Assembly: GCA_050693975.1 (NCBI GenBank)
Contig: JBOGWV010000227.1
Coordinates: 1-37,624 of the forward strand
Length of the DNA stretch: 37,624 nucleotides
Direction: 5' to 3'
Source: WHSV01 sp050693975
GTDB lineage: Bacteria > Actinomycetota > CADDZG01 > WHSQ01
The notes beneath the pieces were generated by a model, which saw only the letters and a program-made list of their open reading frames with translations, made no database searches and was not told where the DNA came from. Below, in pieces: positions 7,858 to 18,114 of this stretch (position 1 is the stretch's first letter; the number at the start of each line of letters is the position of its first letter). The translations under genes were made by a program, and so were the position numbers.

Positions 7858-8520
7858 TTAGATGGGCCCGAGTGAGGGCTGGGACACCTTCACGACGTTG
7901 TGACGAGCCGCGAACGCAACCGCCTCTAGCCGCGAGTGCACCTGAAGCTTCGTCAGGATGTTCTGCACGTGACTCCTAACGGTGTTGCGGCTAACGTTCA
8001 GCTTCTTGGCGATCTCCTCGCCGCCGGCACCGCTTGCCAAAAGAGTGAGAACCTCCAACTCGCGCTGTGTCAACTGCGTGATCAAAAGCGCAGCCTGTCT
8101 TTCCTCGGGAGAAAGATGGCCTGCTGCGGGCGCGGCGAGCTTATGGGGAATGACCATCTGCCCCTCGAGCGCGGTCTCGATCGACGCAACGAACTGTTGC
8201 AGCGGAATGTTCTTGGTGAGGAACCCGTGAAAACCCGCCTTGATTGCGGCGCGCAGGGCCTGAGGCTCGTTCATGGCCGTAACGGCAAGTACCTTCGTGT
8301 CGGGTAGAAGCTCGAGCAGCCGGGTGCCGAGCTCGATTCCGGACATGTCTGGAAGACCTAGATCTAGGAGCGCGATGTCCGGAGCCCACCTCGGCGCCAG
8401 CTCGAGAGCGTCGCCGGCGGTGTTGACCAATCGGAGCTCCATATTCTGACGTTCTAAAACTCGTTCCAGCGCGTCGGCGAAGAGAGCGTGATCGTCGACG
8501 ATCATGACCTTGGTAGTCAC
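7858..8520 (-). CDS. NarL/FixJ-type response regulator
   Basis: A 220-residue two-domain regulator. The receiver domain covers about 1-120: acidic pair in MIVDDHALF, phospho-acceptor Asp53 in LLDLGLPDMSG, and Lys103 in FLTKN. The LuxR-type helix-turn-helix lies at about 150-210 (LTQRELEVLTLLASG; IAKKLNVSRNTVRSHVQN). GTG 8520 is the start because its bases form a 4-bp GTGA overlap with the stop of the upstream histidine kinase gene, implying coupled translation. It should be phosphorylated by that kinase and bind DNA as a dimer. Target genes are unknown; autoregulation is plausible. Confidence 0.92.
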   Translation of the reverse strand: MTTKVMIVDDHALFADALERVLERQNMELRLVNTAGDALELAPRWAPDIALLDLGLPDMSGIELGTRLLELLPDTKVLAVTAMNEPQALRAAIKAGFHGFLTKNIPLQQFVASIETALEGQMVIPHKLAAPAAGHLSPEERQAALLITQLTQRELEVLTLLASGAGGEEIAKKLNVSRNTVRSHVQNILTKLQVHSRLEAVAFAARHNVVKVSQPSLGPI

Positions 8521-9704
8521 AGTTGCTCCTCGGCAAGTGGGAGCTCGATGACGAACCTCGCACCGCGTTCGCACGAGTCGACCCAGATTCGTCCCTCATG
8601 GCCTTCGACAACTCGTTTGGCTATGAAGAGACCGAGTCCGCGACCGCTTCGGGGAGTCTCACCACCGAGGCCGCGGATGAAGGGATCGAAGATGCTCCGT
8701 TGCTGGCCCATTGGCACTCCAGGGCCGTCATCGGTAACGACGATGTGGACGACGTTGGGATAGGTCTCAACCTCGACCACGACCGACTGGTTCGCCGGAG
8801 AGTAGTAAAGAGCATTACGAAGTAGGTTGCTCACGGCAACCCGAAGGTGCTCCGAGCTCGCGTTGATCCGGACAGACTGGTCCGGACGGATGAAGGCGAG
8901 TGCTTCCACGTTGCGTTCGTGTCGGCATCCGCCGATGGCTTCGAGCACCACATCGACCACGTCGACCTCGCTGAACTTTACGGAGTTCTCATCGGCCGCC
9001 CAGGACAGCAGAGAGTCACACATGTCGGCGAGATGCCCGAGCTCGTGATTCGCACGTTCCAACAGTTGAGCGGTCACATTGGCGCCTCGATCGATGGGCG
9101 GCGACACCCCGTCGAGGGACTCCTCGACGAGTGAGGTCTCGATCGCCGCTTTAGCTGAGAGCAGGGGACTGCGCAACTCGTGTGCAGTTAGAGCAAGGCT
9201 GATGTCGAGATCCCGGCTTCGACAGCGCGCGTGGTTGGCCTCATCGACGAGATCGAGGATCTGTGAGATCAGCGCTTCGAAGCCGAGCGGGGCGACTGGA
9301 TCTTCGTGTGGAGATCCGATCAGGATAAGCACCTCGCCTGCCGTGAGAGCGATCGCGTCTTGCCTCCCTGCGATCCCGGCGAATCTCCTTCTGAGATTCA
9401 GTAGCCCGGCTGGAGTTCGTTCGCCGGCGGATAACAGGCCCAGTTCTGTTTCGAGCTCGGGCTTGGAGTCGGTGTCAAGCCCGTACGAGGAGACCAACTG
9501 CAAAGCCGCCGCCTGGGTCGAGTCATGCCATGCCGCGGCGGGTGTTTCGAACTGCACACCACACAATCGAACAATGGAACGGATCGCCTCGACCTTGGTG
9601 TCGGAGTTGACAACCTCATGCATAGATGTCACGAAACGATCGAGATCGGGAGACGTCACAGTCACCGCAGGGCTGTGAGATGCAAGTGATGATTCCTTGC
9701 GCAT
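8517..9704 (-). CDS. Soluble sensor histidine kinase
   Basis: A 395-residue kinase without a membrane span. The N-terminal 160 residues look like a GAF-type or related sensor (FVTSMHEVVNSDTKVEAI; TAGEVLILIGSP), though this assignment is weak. The dimerisation helix has the phospho-acceptor His175 in LTAHELRSPLLSAK. The catalytic domain shows an N-box NLLRNALYYS, G1 VTDDGPGVP, an F-box IFDPFIRG and G2 GRGLGLFIAK, so it is complete. It overlaps the downstream regulator gene by 4 bp. I start at ATG 9704 (MRKESSLASH); an upstream in-frame ATG at 9788 would add 28 residues of unlikely composition. It probably senses a cytoplasmic signal. Confidence 0.88.
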   Translation of the reverse strand: MRKESSLASHSPAVTVTSPDLDRFVTSMHEVVNSDTKVEAIRSIVRLCGVQFETPAAAWHDSTQAAALQLVSSYGLDTDSKPELETELGLLSAGERTPAGLLNLRRRFAGIAGRQDAIALTAGEVLILIGSPHEDPVAPLGFEALISQILDLVDEANHARCRSRDLDISLALTAHELRSPLLSAKAAIETSLVEESLDGVSPPIDRGANVTAQLLERANHELGHLADMCDSLLSWAADENSVKFSEVDVVDVVLEAIGGCRHERNVEALAFIRPDQSVRINASSEHLRVAVSNLLRNALYYSPANQSVVVEVETYPNVVHIVVTDDGPGVPMGQQRSIFDPFIRGLGGETPRSGRGLGLFIAKRVVEGHEGRIWVDSCERGARFVIELPLAEEQL

Positions 9705-10157
9705 GGGTTCGTCCGTTCGTGTCGGCCTATTGGTGCAATAACCCCCTGTATGGAAATACCATCTGAACCTGCACCTGAAAAGGGGCATGAGTCATACAAG
9801 CGCATTGTCCGCTTAGAGGAGTAGAGCGAGAGATGGTCGCGTATGACCCTTTGTAATTCCTAGTCCCTTTGGAGGATAGGCGCCGAGGCCTGGGCGGGAG
9901 GCCGAATAGGACCTCCACCAGCACTTGTAACGCTTTGCGCTCAATCGAGTGCGCGCCGTTATCTAGTCGCACTCGGTTTCTAAAATCAGTCTAGGTGGCT
10001 CACCTCTACTAGTCGATTTAGCTAATAGCAACCCTGAACCGCATCACCCGTTGCCGGGCGTCCGCCGGCCTCGGGTCGGTCTCTACCTTGCATCCCGTAA
10101 CCTGGGACTGCACCTCCGCGCCGGCGACCCCAAACCTCGACCACTGGAGATCCGTCC
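9705..10157. other. Divergent intergenic region, no gene seen
   Basis: This 450-bp gap separates the histidine kinase operon (minus) from typA (plus). It is more AT-rich than its surroundings, most clearly at 9955-10030. It contains small inverted repeats (GGCCT/AGGCC at 9887-9903 and AGGTG/CACCT at 9993-10005). I find no convincing gene, tRNA or riboswitch. It presumably holds both promoters, but I could not identify a clear -35/-10 pair. Confidence 0.4.
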
Positions 10158-11974
<1,817 letters not shown>

Positions 11975-11978
<4 letters not shown>

Positions 11979-12478
11979 CTGAGCAAAACCCAGGCGATCC
12001 AGCAGCCGATCATCGCCAGACCGGTGGCGAACTCGACCAGCACACCGATCCCGAAACCGATCACGAGGTTCTTGGTCGTCGTCCAGGCCGATTGCCAGTC
12101 GTTGGTTCGGGCGCGCTCGGCCAGCAGGACGCCCGCCATCGCACCGAGCGGGAGGCCGACGATCGGAATGACGAAGAACCCGATCAATCCGAGCCCCACT
12201 CCGGCGGCAACGGTGGACGCGGGAGCGCCTCCTGTCGCAACCCGCCGGTGGGGCAACACGAATCCCACCACCATTCCGGCGACGGCGAGGGCGGTGATGG
12301 CGCCGAAGGCGATCCAGCCCACGACGCCGAACTCTGTCACCACTCCGTAGACGAGCGCCGCCCCCCAGATGATGGGCAGCCCCGGTAGCAGCGGCAACAT
12401 AGTCCCGATGAGCCCGACGGCCATGACCAGCCCGACGAGCACCACCACTCCTGTGTCCATCATCAGAGCTTGACTCAC
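11975..12478 (-). CDS. DUF456 family membrane protein
   Basis: A 167-residue very hydrophobic protein with about four or five membrane segments (VVVLVGLVMAVGLIGTMLPL; WIAFGAITALAVAGMVVGFV; GLGLIGFFVIPIVGLPLGA; IGFGIGVLVEFATGLAMIG). The LPLLPGLPIIWGAALVYG segment and the central glycine-rich GFFVIPIVGLPLGAMAGVLLAE match the DUF456 pattern. The function of this family is unknown. The frame opens at GTG 12478; ATGs at 12463 and 12460 are alternatives, and none has a clear ribosome binding site. Its stop overlaps the typA stop on the opposite strand. Confidence 0.8.
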
Positions 12479-12529
12479 GCGAACAGATCGTTACGAAGGA
12501 GAAGAATTCTTCGAAACGTCGTAAGAGGA

Positions 12530-13375
12530 TTAGATCCTGAAGAACAGTCCCGCGAACCGGCGTGCGGCATCCAGGTCGCCGTAGGCGGTTCCGGACCGGG
12601 CCCTGCCGAAGGCGGTGAGCACCAGGCTGGTGGGATCGAAGTCGATCACCACGGACAGGTCATCCGCCGTCCCGGGCTCGTAGGACATTCCCTCGTTCGT
12701 GCAAACCACGCGAAACGTTCCGGCGTTACGTCCCGAGACGCGTATGCCGACCTCGAGGGTGTCTCCCTCCAGTCGCGACACATCGGTGGTCGCCTGCCAC
12801 AGCACGAACATGAACGGCACGAGGAGATCGGCTGCGTCCGCGCTGAGGAAATGGGGAATCTTCAAGCCTTCGCGCACGTCCCACCCATGCACTCCGTAGT
12901 CCATCAACTGGCCGATGGGATAAAAGAAGGCCGGCACCGGACCCATGTAAGCGTGGGTCACCATGAATCCACCCCAGTCGGCCTCGTCCACGCCCTCGAA
13001 CATCTTCATGGCTGCTCCGAAGTCGTCGTGGAGCCTGGTGAGCAGCTCCTCGCGAGGAGTGTCCCTGTGCGCCTGGGCCCGCTGGTCCGCGGTCGAGGCC
13101 ATCGCGGTCAGGGGAGCCAGGCCCTCAACCGGCTCACCCGCTCGGGTGGCTTCGAAGCGTGAGAGGTAACCCTCGGTCGTGTCGATCAGGTGAGCGACTA
13201 GGTCCCGGACCTGCCAGTGCCCCGCGGCGGTCGGGGATTCCCAGTGCGCCGGCAGCTCGGCAAGGGCGAAGAAGTTCTCGGCCTCTTCTCGTACTACTCG
13301 CAGCAGGTTGTCCTTGGCGGCGAAGTTGGTGGCATCCCACTGCTCACGAGCTGTGTCCGGCTCGGTCGTCGTCAT
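12530..13375 (-). CDS. Maleylpyruvate isomerase-like (DinB-fold) protein with C-terminal SCP2-like domain
   Basis: A 281-residue protein of the actinobacterial TIGR03083/maleylpyruvate-isomerase group. Known members with this fold use a divalent metal and mycothiol as cofactor. The N-terminal helical bundle has His62 in VAHLIDTTEGY and the second metal motif in YGVHGWDVREG (His163). The C-terminal 100 residues (SYEPGTADDLSVVIDFD...) fit the SCP2-like domain often attached. AAGGGGGAG precedes ATG 13375. It is divergent from a ring-cleaving dioxygenase across 100 bp, so a role on a ring-cleavage product or in thiol-dependent detoxification is a reasonable inference. The substrate is not shown by the sequence. 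Confidence 0.8.
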   Translation of the reverse strand: MTTTEPDTAREQWDATNFAAKDNLLRVVREEAENFFALAELPAHWESPTAAGHWQVRDLVAHLIDTTEGYLSRFEATRAGEPVEGLAPLTAMASTADQRAQAHRDTPREELLTRLHDDFGAAMKMFEGVDEADWGGFMVTHAYMGPVPAFFYPIGQLMDYGVHGWDVREGLKIPHFLSADAADLLVPFMFVLWQATTDVSRLEGDTLEVGIRVSGRNAGTFRVVCTNEGMSYEPGTADDLSVVIDFDPTSLVLTAFGRARSGTAYGDLDAARRFAGLFFRI

Positions 13376-13423
13376 GGCTCCCCCTTGGATGAATAGGTGC
13401 GCGGGCGGACGCACCGTGGGGAG

Positions 13424-13452
13424 ATTGTTGCACTGGATATAGTTACTTACAA
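13424..13452. promoter_or_regulatory. Possible overlapping divergent promoters
   Basis: On the minus strand TTGTAA (13452-13447) and AACAAT (13429-13424) are 17 bp apart and could drive the isomerase-like gene. On the plus strand TATAGT (13438-13443) lies inside the same segment, 33 bp before the dioxygenase start, and could be its -10; no good -35 accompanies it. A regulator binding here would affect both genes. Matches to consensus are partial (4 of 6 for both minus-strand boxes). Confidence 0.3.
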
Positions 13453-13475
13453 GAGATTAGTGCGAGGGAGGAAAC

Positions 13476-14402
13476 ATGAAGCTGGAGGGCATCCATCACA
13501 TCACCGCGATCACGGGGGACGCCCCTTCGAACGTGCGGTTCTACGCGGGCACCCTCGGCCTCAGGATGGTCAAGAAATCGGTCAATCAGGATGATCCCAC
13601 CGTGTACCACCTCTTCTATGCCGACGATAGGGGGGGAGCGGGCTCGGACATCACCTTCTTCGAGTACCCCAAGGCGGCGAGGGGGCGCGCCGGCGCGGGG
13701 ATGGTGCACCGCATCGTCTGGCGGGTGGGCTCCGAGGAGGCACTCGATTTCTGGAGCGAGCGACTCGAGTCCCATGGGATCCGCAGCGAACGTGTCAACT
13801 CGTCGTTGCGCTTCGACGATCCTGAGGGCCTCGGACTGGAGCTTTCGGTGGTTACCACGACGGATGAGCCCCTCAGCGCGCGCCACCCGGAGATTCCGGA
13901 GGAGTTTGCACTGCAGGGTTTCGACGGGGCTCGCGCTTTTACCGACAACGCGGCGGCCAGCGCAGAGTTTCTCGGCGGCGCGCTTAACTTCGATGCTCAG
14001 AGCAAATCGGCGTGGACGTCGCGAGGGGAAGTGCGGGGATCCTTCTACGTGTACGACGAGGCACCTTCCGATCCGGGACTGAGTGGCGCGGGAACCGTGC
14101 ACCATGTCGCGTGGGCGTCGCCGATGGACGAACACTCCGAATGGCGTGGGAGGGTCGTGAATGCGGGAGTGGACGTCACGCCGATCATCGATCGCTTCTA
14201 CTTCAAGTCCATCTACTTCCGCGAACCCTCCGGGGTGTTGTTCGAGATCGCTACGCTCGGGCCCGGTTTCGATGTAGACGAGCCTCTCGAAAGCCTGGGT
14301 CAGCGTCTGGCGCTTCCCCCGGACTACGAGCACCTGCGCGAGAAGCTCGAGAAGGTCCTGACTCCGCTGCCCGATCCGAGAAACGAAATGGGGAACACGT
14401 GA
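13476..14402 (+). CDS. Ring-cleaving dioxygenase, VOC superfamily (MhqO/MhqA/CatE-like)
   Basis: A 308-residue tandem glyoxalase-fold protein. It starts KLEGIHHITAITGDAPSNV, typical of the MhqO/PcpA-like extradiol dioxygenases that open hydroquinones or catechol-type rings with Fe(II) and O2. The first metal histidine is His8. The second is in GTVHHVAWASPMDEH, and the glutamate ligand in GVLFEIATLGPGF. RFYFKSIYFREPSG before it is also characteristic. GAGGGAGGAA is a strong ribosome binding site before ATG 13476. It is the first gene of a four-gene run, and its stop overlaps the next gene by 4 bp (GTGA). The neighbouring HxlR regulator supports a quinone or aromatic inducer. The exact ring substrate is unknown. 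Confidence 0.87.
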   Translation: MKLEGIHHITAITGDAPSNVRFYAGTLGLRMVKKSVNQDDPTVYHLFYADDRGGAGSDITFFEYPKAARGRAGAGMVHRIVWRVGSEEALDFWSERLESHGIRSERVNSSLRFDDPEGLGLELSVVTTTDEPLSARHPEIPEEFALQGFDGARAFTDNAAASAEFLGGALNFDAQSKSAWTSRGEVRGSFYVYDEAPSDPGLSGAGTVHHVAWASPMDEHSEWRGRVVNAGVDVTPIIDRFYFKSIYFREPSGVLFEIATLGPGFDVDEPLESLGQRLALPPDYEHLREKLEKVLTPLPDPRNEMGNT

Positions 14403-14749
14403 AGTCGAGCCCTGCGAGGGAGTTCTGTCCTCACTTCAAGAAGGCGATCGAACTGGTGGGGAAGCGGTGGAGCGGCACGATCCTACGCGCCTTGATGGAC
14501 CGAGCTCTGCGCTTCTCCGAGATCTCCGCGCATATTCCTGAGATCTCGGACCGCTCGCTCTCGTTGCGGCTAAAGGAGTTGGAAGGGGAAAGCATCGTGA
14601 CGCGCACGGTCGACGCGACCCAACCGGTCAGCGTCAGGTACGAATTAACGGACAAGGGGCGTGCTCTTGAGATGGTGATCGCCGAACTCGAGAGCTGGGC
14701 CCACGACTGGGTGGCTCCACCGAAGCCGGTTCGGTCTCGAGCGCGTTGA
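14399..14749 (+). CDS. HxlR-family regulator, YodB/CatR-like, with a single cysteine
   Basis: A 116-residue winged-helix DNA-binding protein. CPHFKKAIELVGKRWSG opens the domain, followed by RFSEISAHIPEISDRSLSLR (helix-turn-helix) and RYELTDKGRALEMVI (wing and last helix). By eye it closely resembles YodB and CatR of Bacillus, which repress quinone-detoxification genes and are switched off when a conserved N-terminal cysteine is oxidised or alkylated. Cys10 lies at that position and is the only cysteine in the protein. The start is GTG 14399 inside the dioxygenase stop (GTGA), and the stop overlaps the ligase start by 4 bp. I infer autoregulation of the operon. Confidence 0.88.
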   Translation: MKSSPAREFCPHFKKAIELVGKRWSGTILRALMDRALRFSEISAHIPEISDRSLSLRLKELEGESIVTRTVDATQPVSVRYELTDKGRALEMVIAELESWAHDWVAPPKPVRSRAR

Positions 14750-16314
14750 CTGTCGGCAAGGAGTCGAACTCGTCTGGCGCGCAGACGATCCCCGATCTGT
14801 TCGAGTCGGCGGTCAGCCGTTTCCCCGATAAGACCTGGCTCGACTTCGAGGATGCGAGCTACACGTTCGGCGACGCCCGCGCGCGCGTCGGGGCCATCGC
14901 TCATTCTCTGGGTGAACAGGGCGTGGGTCGAGAGAGGTTCGTTCTCGCTACCACTCGCAACTCGCCCGACTACCTTTTCACCTGGCTCGCGACAATGTAC
15001 CTGGGGGCGACGCTCGTTCCCGTGAATCCGAAGAGCAGCGGAGATGAGGTGGCGGGACTCGCGAGGCAAGTGAACCCGTACCTCGTGGTCACCGATGCTG
15101 GACTGCGTGACACGATCGAGGGGCCCACGCGCTCGGCGGCGCCGGGCGCCCGCCTGGTCCTTGTCGAAGAGCTCGCCGCAGCTCCCGACGCCGAAACTGC
15201 ACTACCTGTGGCGCGCCCCGACGACGTTGCGGTGATGATCCCGACCTCGGGTACCACGGGCCGCTCGAAGCTGGTGATGCAGACGCAGCGCGCATATGCA
15301 ATGGCGGGCGAGGGCTTTCCCTACTGGCTGGGACTCAACGAAGCCGACCGCTTGATGACGTCCCTTCCGTTGTTCCACATCAACGCGCCTGCATATTCGG
15401 TGCTGGGATCGGTGGCTGCCGGAGCCGGTCTCGTCCTCTTGCCTCGCTTCTCCGGCAGCGGATTCATCGACTCCGCCCGTCGCTACGGCGCGACGGAGTT
15501 CAATGCGATCGGTGCCATGATCGAGATCCTCATGCGCCAGCCCGAACGCGATGACGACGCGGACAACCCACTAAGGCTCTGTTACACGGGTCCGTCGCCC
15601 GCCGAGGAACGACAGCTCGAGATCGAACGCCGCTTCGGGATCGAGATCATTTGCGGTTACGCCCTATCGGAGAGCCCCTACGGCCTCGTCTGGCGGCCAG
15701 GAACCCGCCCCTTCGGAACGCTCGGAAGCGTTCGCCAGCATCCGACGATGGGCGAGATCAACGAAGGAAGAGTGATGGACGAGGGTCGCACGGTGGGGGT
15801 GGGAGAGGTCGGCGAGCTCGAGCTCAGGAACCCTGCCGTAATGCTCGGCTACTACGGCATGCCCGATGAGACGCGCAAGGTGCTGACCGATGGCTGGCTG
15901 CGTACCGGCGACCTGGTCGAGGTCAACGACGATGGCACCTTCACGTTCGTGGGGCGTCGAAAAGAGCTCATCCGAAGGAGGGGGGAGAACCTCTCTCCCC
16001 TCGAGGTCGAGGCGGTTCTAGAATCCCATGCCGAGGTAGTCGAGGCCGCGGTGGTCGGTGTTCCCTCCGAGCTCTCCGAGGAAGAGGTGAAAGCATTCGT
16101 CGTTCTAACGGAGACAAACTCCGATGCTCCGGCAGGGTTGCGTGACTTCGTTGCGGAGAGGCTCGCGTCGTTCAAGGTCCCTCGATACTTCGAGGTGGTG
16201 CCCGAGCTTCCCCATACGCCGACCGGCAGGATCGCCAAACACGAGCTTCCCAAGGAGCGCACGGATGCGGAGGTCGATCTCGATCCCGCGATACACGACG
16301 TAGGTAGACGGTGA
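14746..16314 (+). CDS. Acyl-CoA synthetase (AMP-forming), CaiC-like
   Basis: A 522-residue class I adenylate-forming enzyme that should join a carboxylic acid to CoA with ATP. The P-loop TSGTTGRSK is at 167-175, and LPLFHINAPAY and GYALSESPYG mark the acyl-binding core. WLRTGDLVEVNDDGTF and GRRKELIRRRGENLSPLEVE form the hinge, and Lys in TPTGRIAKHELPK is the catalytic lysine for adenylation. Length is normal. Closest by eye are crotonobetaine/carnitine or medium/aromatic acid ligases. The start is TTG 14746 sharing 4 bp (TTGA) with the regulator stop. Its stop overlaps the next gene in the same way. The substrate is probably an acid arising from the ring-cleavage pathway (inference). Confidence 0.88.
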   Translation: MTVGKESNSSGAQTIPDLFESAVSRFPDKTWLDFEDASYTFGDARARVGAIAHSLGEQGVGRERFVLATTRNSPDYLFTWLATMYLGATLVPVNPKSSGDEVAGLARQVNPYLVVTDAGLRDTIEGPTRSAAPGARLVLVEELAAAPDAETALPVARPDDVAVMIPTSGTTGRSKLVMQTQRAYAMAGEGFPYWLGLNEADRLMTSLPLFHINAPAYSVLGSVAAGAGLVLLPRFSGSGFIDSARRYGATEFNAIGAMIEILMRQPERDDDADNPLRLCYTGPSPAEERQLEIERRFGIEIICGYALSESPYGLVWRPGTRPFGTLGSVRQHPTMGEINEGRVMDEGRTVGVGEVGELELRNPAVMLGYYGMPDETRKVLTDGWLRTGDLVEVNDDGTFTFVGRRKELIRRRGENLSPLEVEAVLESHAEVVEAAVVGVPSELSEEEVKAFVVLTETNSDAPAGLRDFVAERLASFKVPRYFEVVPELPHTPTGRIAKHELPKERTDAEVDLDPAIHDVGRR

Positions 16315-17108
16315 CCGAGGCCTCCGACGACCGGAGCTGGTTGAGAACTTCGATCGGGGGTTCGACGTCGGACTCGATCACGGTCCGGGGCCGCGACCTC
16401 AGCGACGAAGTGATGGGACGGATGACCTTCTCGGAGCTCGCCTTCCTCCTGGCCGCGGGTCGCACCCCCACCGAGGACGAGGCGACGATGTTCGATGCCG
16501 TGCTCGTCTCGCTGGCCGACCACGGCCTTACTCCCACGGCGCTCGCCGCGCGCCTCACCTACACGGGCGCGCCTGAGGCGTTGCAGGGAGCGATTGCGGC
16601 AGGGCTTCTGGGTGGAGGGAGTGTCTTTCTGGGACCGGTTGAGGACACCGCCCGATTCCTTCAGAGCATCCTCGATGAGGTTCCGGATGAGCGACGGGCC
16701 GATGTGACGGCCTTGAGTGAGGCCGCGGCGGACGCGGTTCGGAAGGCAATTGAAGGGGGCCGGAAGATCCCGGGCCTCGGGCATCCGATTCATCGCGAGA
16801 CCGATCCCCGCACCCCTCGCTTCTACGAGCTGGCGAAACAGACTGGATTTCTTGGGCCGCACCTGAGGATCTTGGAACTAGTTTCGGCTGCGCACCGCGA
16901 CGCAACGGGCAGGTCGTTGCCGATCAACGGTGCCGGTGCGGCGGGAGCGGCACTCGCCGATCTCGGATTTCCGCCATCGGTCGCGCGTGGCTTTGCTCTC
17001 CTCGCTCGGACGGCGGGGCTCGTCGGTCACCTAGCCGAGGAGTCCGAGCATCCCATCGGCATGCGACTGTGGAAAGAAGTAGACGAGCGAGCCGCCGAAG
17101 CGGATTGA
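16311..17108 (+). CDS. Citryl-CoA lyase-like protein (short citrate synthase family)
   Basis: A 265-residue protein of the citrate synthase fold, much shorter than true citrate synthases (about 370-430), as in citryl-CoA lyase and CCL-like members. IPGLGHPIHRETDPRTPR at about 153-170 contains the conserved histidines (His158, His161) and arginine. LPINGAGAAGAAL holds the residues lining the second half-site. The fold binds acyl-CoA and can cleave a 3-hydroxy-3-carboxyacyl-CoA to acetyl-CoA plus an oxoacid. GTG 16311 overlaps the ligase stop by 4 bp, so ligase and lyase are translationally coupled. Together they could activate a citrate- or citramalate-like acid and split it. That pairing is inference. 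Confidence 0.78.
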   Translation: MTEASDDRSWLRTSIGGSTSDSITVRGRDLSDEVMGRMTFSELAFLLAAGRTPTEDEATMFDAVLVSLADHGLTPTALAARLTYTGAPEALQGAIAAGLLGGGSVFLGPVEDTARFLQSILDEVPDERRADVTALSEAAADAVRKAIEGGRKIPGLGHPIHRETDPRTPRFYELAKQTGFLGPHLRILELVSAAHRDATGRSLPINGAGAAGAALADLGFPPSVARGFALLARTAGLVGHLAEESEHPIGMRLWKEVDERAAEAD

Positions 17109-17121
17109 GCAATGACCGTGT

Positions 17122-17634
17122 TCAGTCCTCGTAGCCCTTTCCGACCGTTCCGTCGAGTTGTTCGCGGATGATGTCGGCGTGCCCCGCGTGTCGCGCCGTC
17201 TCCTCGATCATGTGGACGACGACCCAGCGAACGTTGTAGTCCGCGCTCCGAGCGGGATTCTGCACGAGGTCGTCGAGCGATGCAGCCTCTAACGCTTGCC
17301 GCGACCGCTCGCATGACTCCCGGTACAGGTCGAAGATGCTCTCCGCCGTCTCGTCTTCCTCGATGCGGAAATCGGCGTCGGGATCCTCGGGGCTGAAGGG
17401 GTACCAGCCGGCCTCTTGGCCCGCGACGTTCTCTTGGAACCAGCCGCGCTCGACGTATGCGAGATGCTTGACGATCCCGAGCAGCGAGGTCCCCGACGGC
17501 ACCATCGGCTTGCGTAGCAGTTCCTCCGGCAAACCGGCGCACACTTCGAGCATCGTCTTGCGATAGTGATCGAGGAATCCGCCGAGCACCTCTCGCTCGG
17601 TCCCGGCAACGGGCGTGCCATAGCGCTTCCTCAT
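17122..17634 (-). CDS. DinB/DUF664 family protein
   Basis: A 170-residue four-helix-bundle protein of the DinB-like group. Metal-binding histidines are visible: His57 in GIVKHLAYVERGWF and the pair in ARHAGHADIIRE (His149, His152). The WxVVHMIEETARH pattern is characteristic of DUF664 proteins, thought to be thiol-dependent (mycothiol or bacillithiol) transferases or hydrolases. Length is normal. It is convergent with the citryl-CoA lyase-like gene across 13 bp. The ATG at 17634 lacks a clear ribosome binding site, but upstream sequence offers no better start. The substrate is unknown. Confidence 0.85.
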   Translation of the reverse strand: MRKRYGTPVAGTEREVLGGFLDHYRKTMLEVCAGLPEELLRKPMVPSGTSLLGIVKHLAYVERGWFQENVAGQEAGWYPFSPEDPDADFRIEEDETAESIFDLYRESCERSRQALEAASLDDLVQNPARSADYNVRWVVVHMIEETARHAGHADIIREQLDGTVGKGYED

Positions 17635-17658
17635 GCGGGTGATCGTAGCCGAGAGACC

Positions 17659-18114
17659 TTAAAGGGTCGGCTTGGTCACCATCAGAAAAACGATGATCAC
17701 GGTCAGTGCTCCGAGCACCCCTCCGAGAATGCCTCCGCGCTTGGCCAGCGCGCGGTACTCATCCGAGTCGGCGCGGCCGGCCTCGACCACGGCGATCTGG
17801 CGTCGCAGCGTTGGGGTGTAGCCAACCAGACCCAGGAGCACGATGAGCACGAAGAGCGCGAGCGATGTCGCTATCCAAAACGTGCCGAAGGAGAGGCCCG
17901 ACTCGAACACCATCGCAAATCCTGTGATGAGCAACAGGCCGTAAGCGGGATTGGCGAAGCGATCGTCCAGGACCTTGATACCGCTGAGGACGAAGCCCGC
18001 CTGCTCTGGCTGACGAGCGGCACGCGCGAGCCAGATCCCGTAGGTGGCATTGAAGCCCACCGCGACGATGGCCAAGAAGACGTGGAGGAACTTCAAGAAC
18101 TCATAGAGCGTCAT
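17659..18114 (-). CDS. DUF2269-like integral membrane protein
   Basis: A 151-residue protein with about four membrane segments. It begins TLYEFLKFLHVFLAIVAVG, which carries the FxHhhhAhhhhG pattern typical of DUF2269 and CopD-like families. Later spans are YGLLLITGFAMVFESG, WIATSLALFVLIVLLGLVG and ILGGVLGALTVIIVFLMV. AGGAGGGAG lies about 9 bases before ATG 18114; an upstream in-frame extension to 18210 is arginine-rich and unlikely. Function is unknown. It may share a transcript with the downstream DinB gene (24 bp apart). Confidence 0.75.
   Translation of the reverse strand: MTLYEFLKFLHVFLAIVAVGFNATYGIWLARAARQPEQAGFVLSGIKVLDDRFANPAYGLLLITGFAMVFESGLSFGTFWIATSLALFVLIVLLGLVGYTPTLRRQIAVVEAGRADSDEYRALAKRGGILGGVLGALTVIIVFLMVTKPTL

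Noticed and set aside
9705..10157. A riboswitch or attenuator before typA
   Set aside because: Only short inverted repeats are present, with no known riboswitch core and no T-run terminator.
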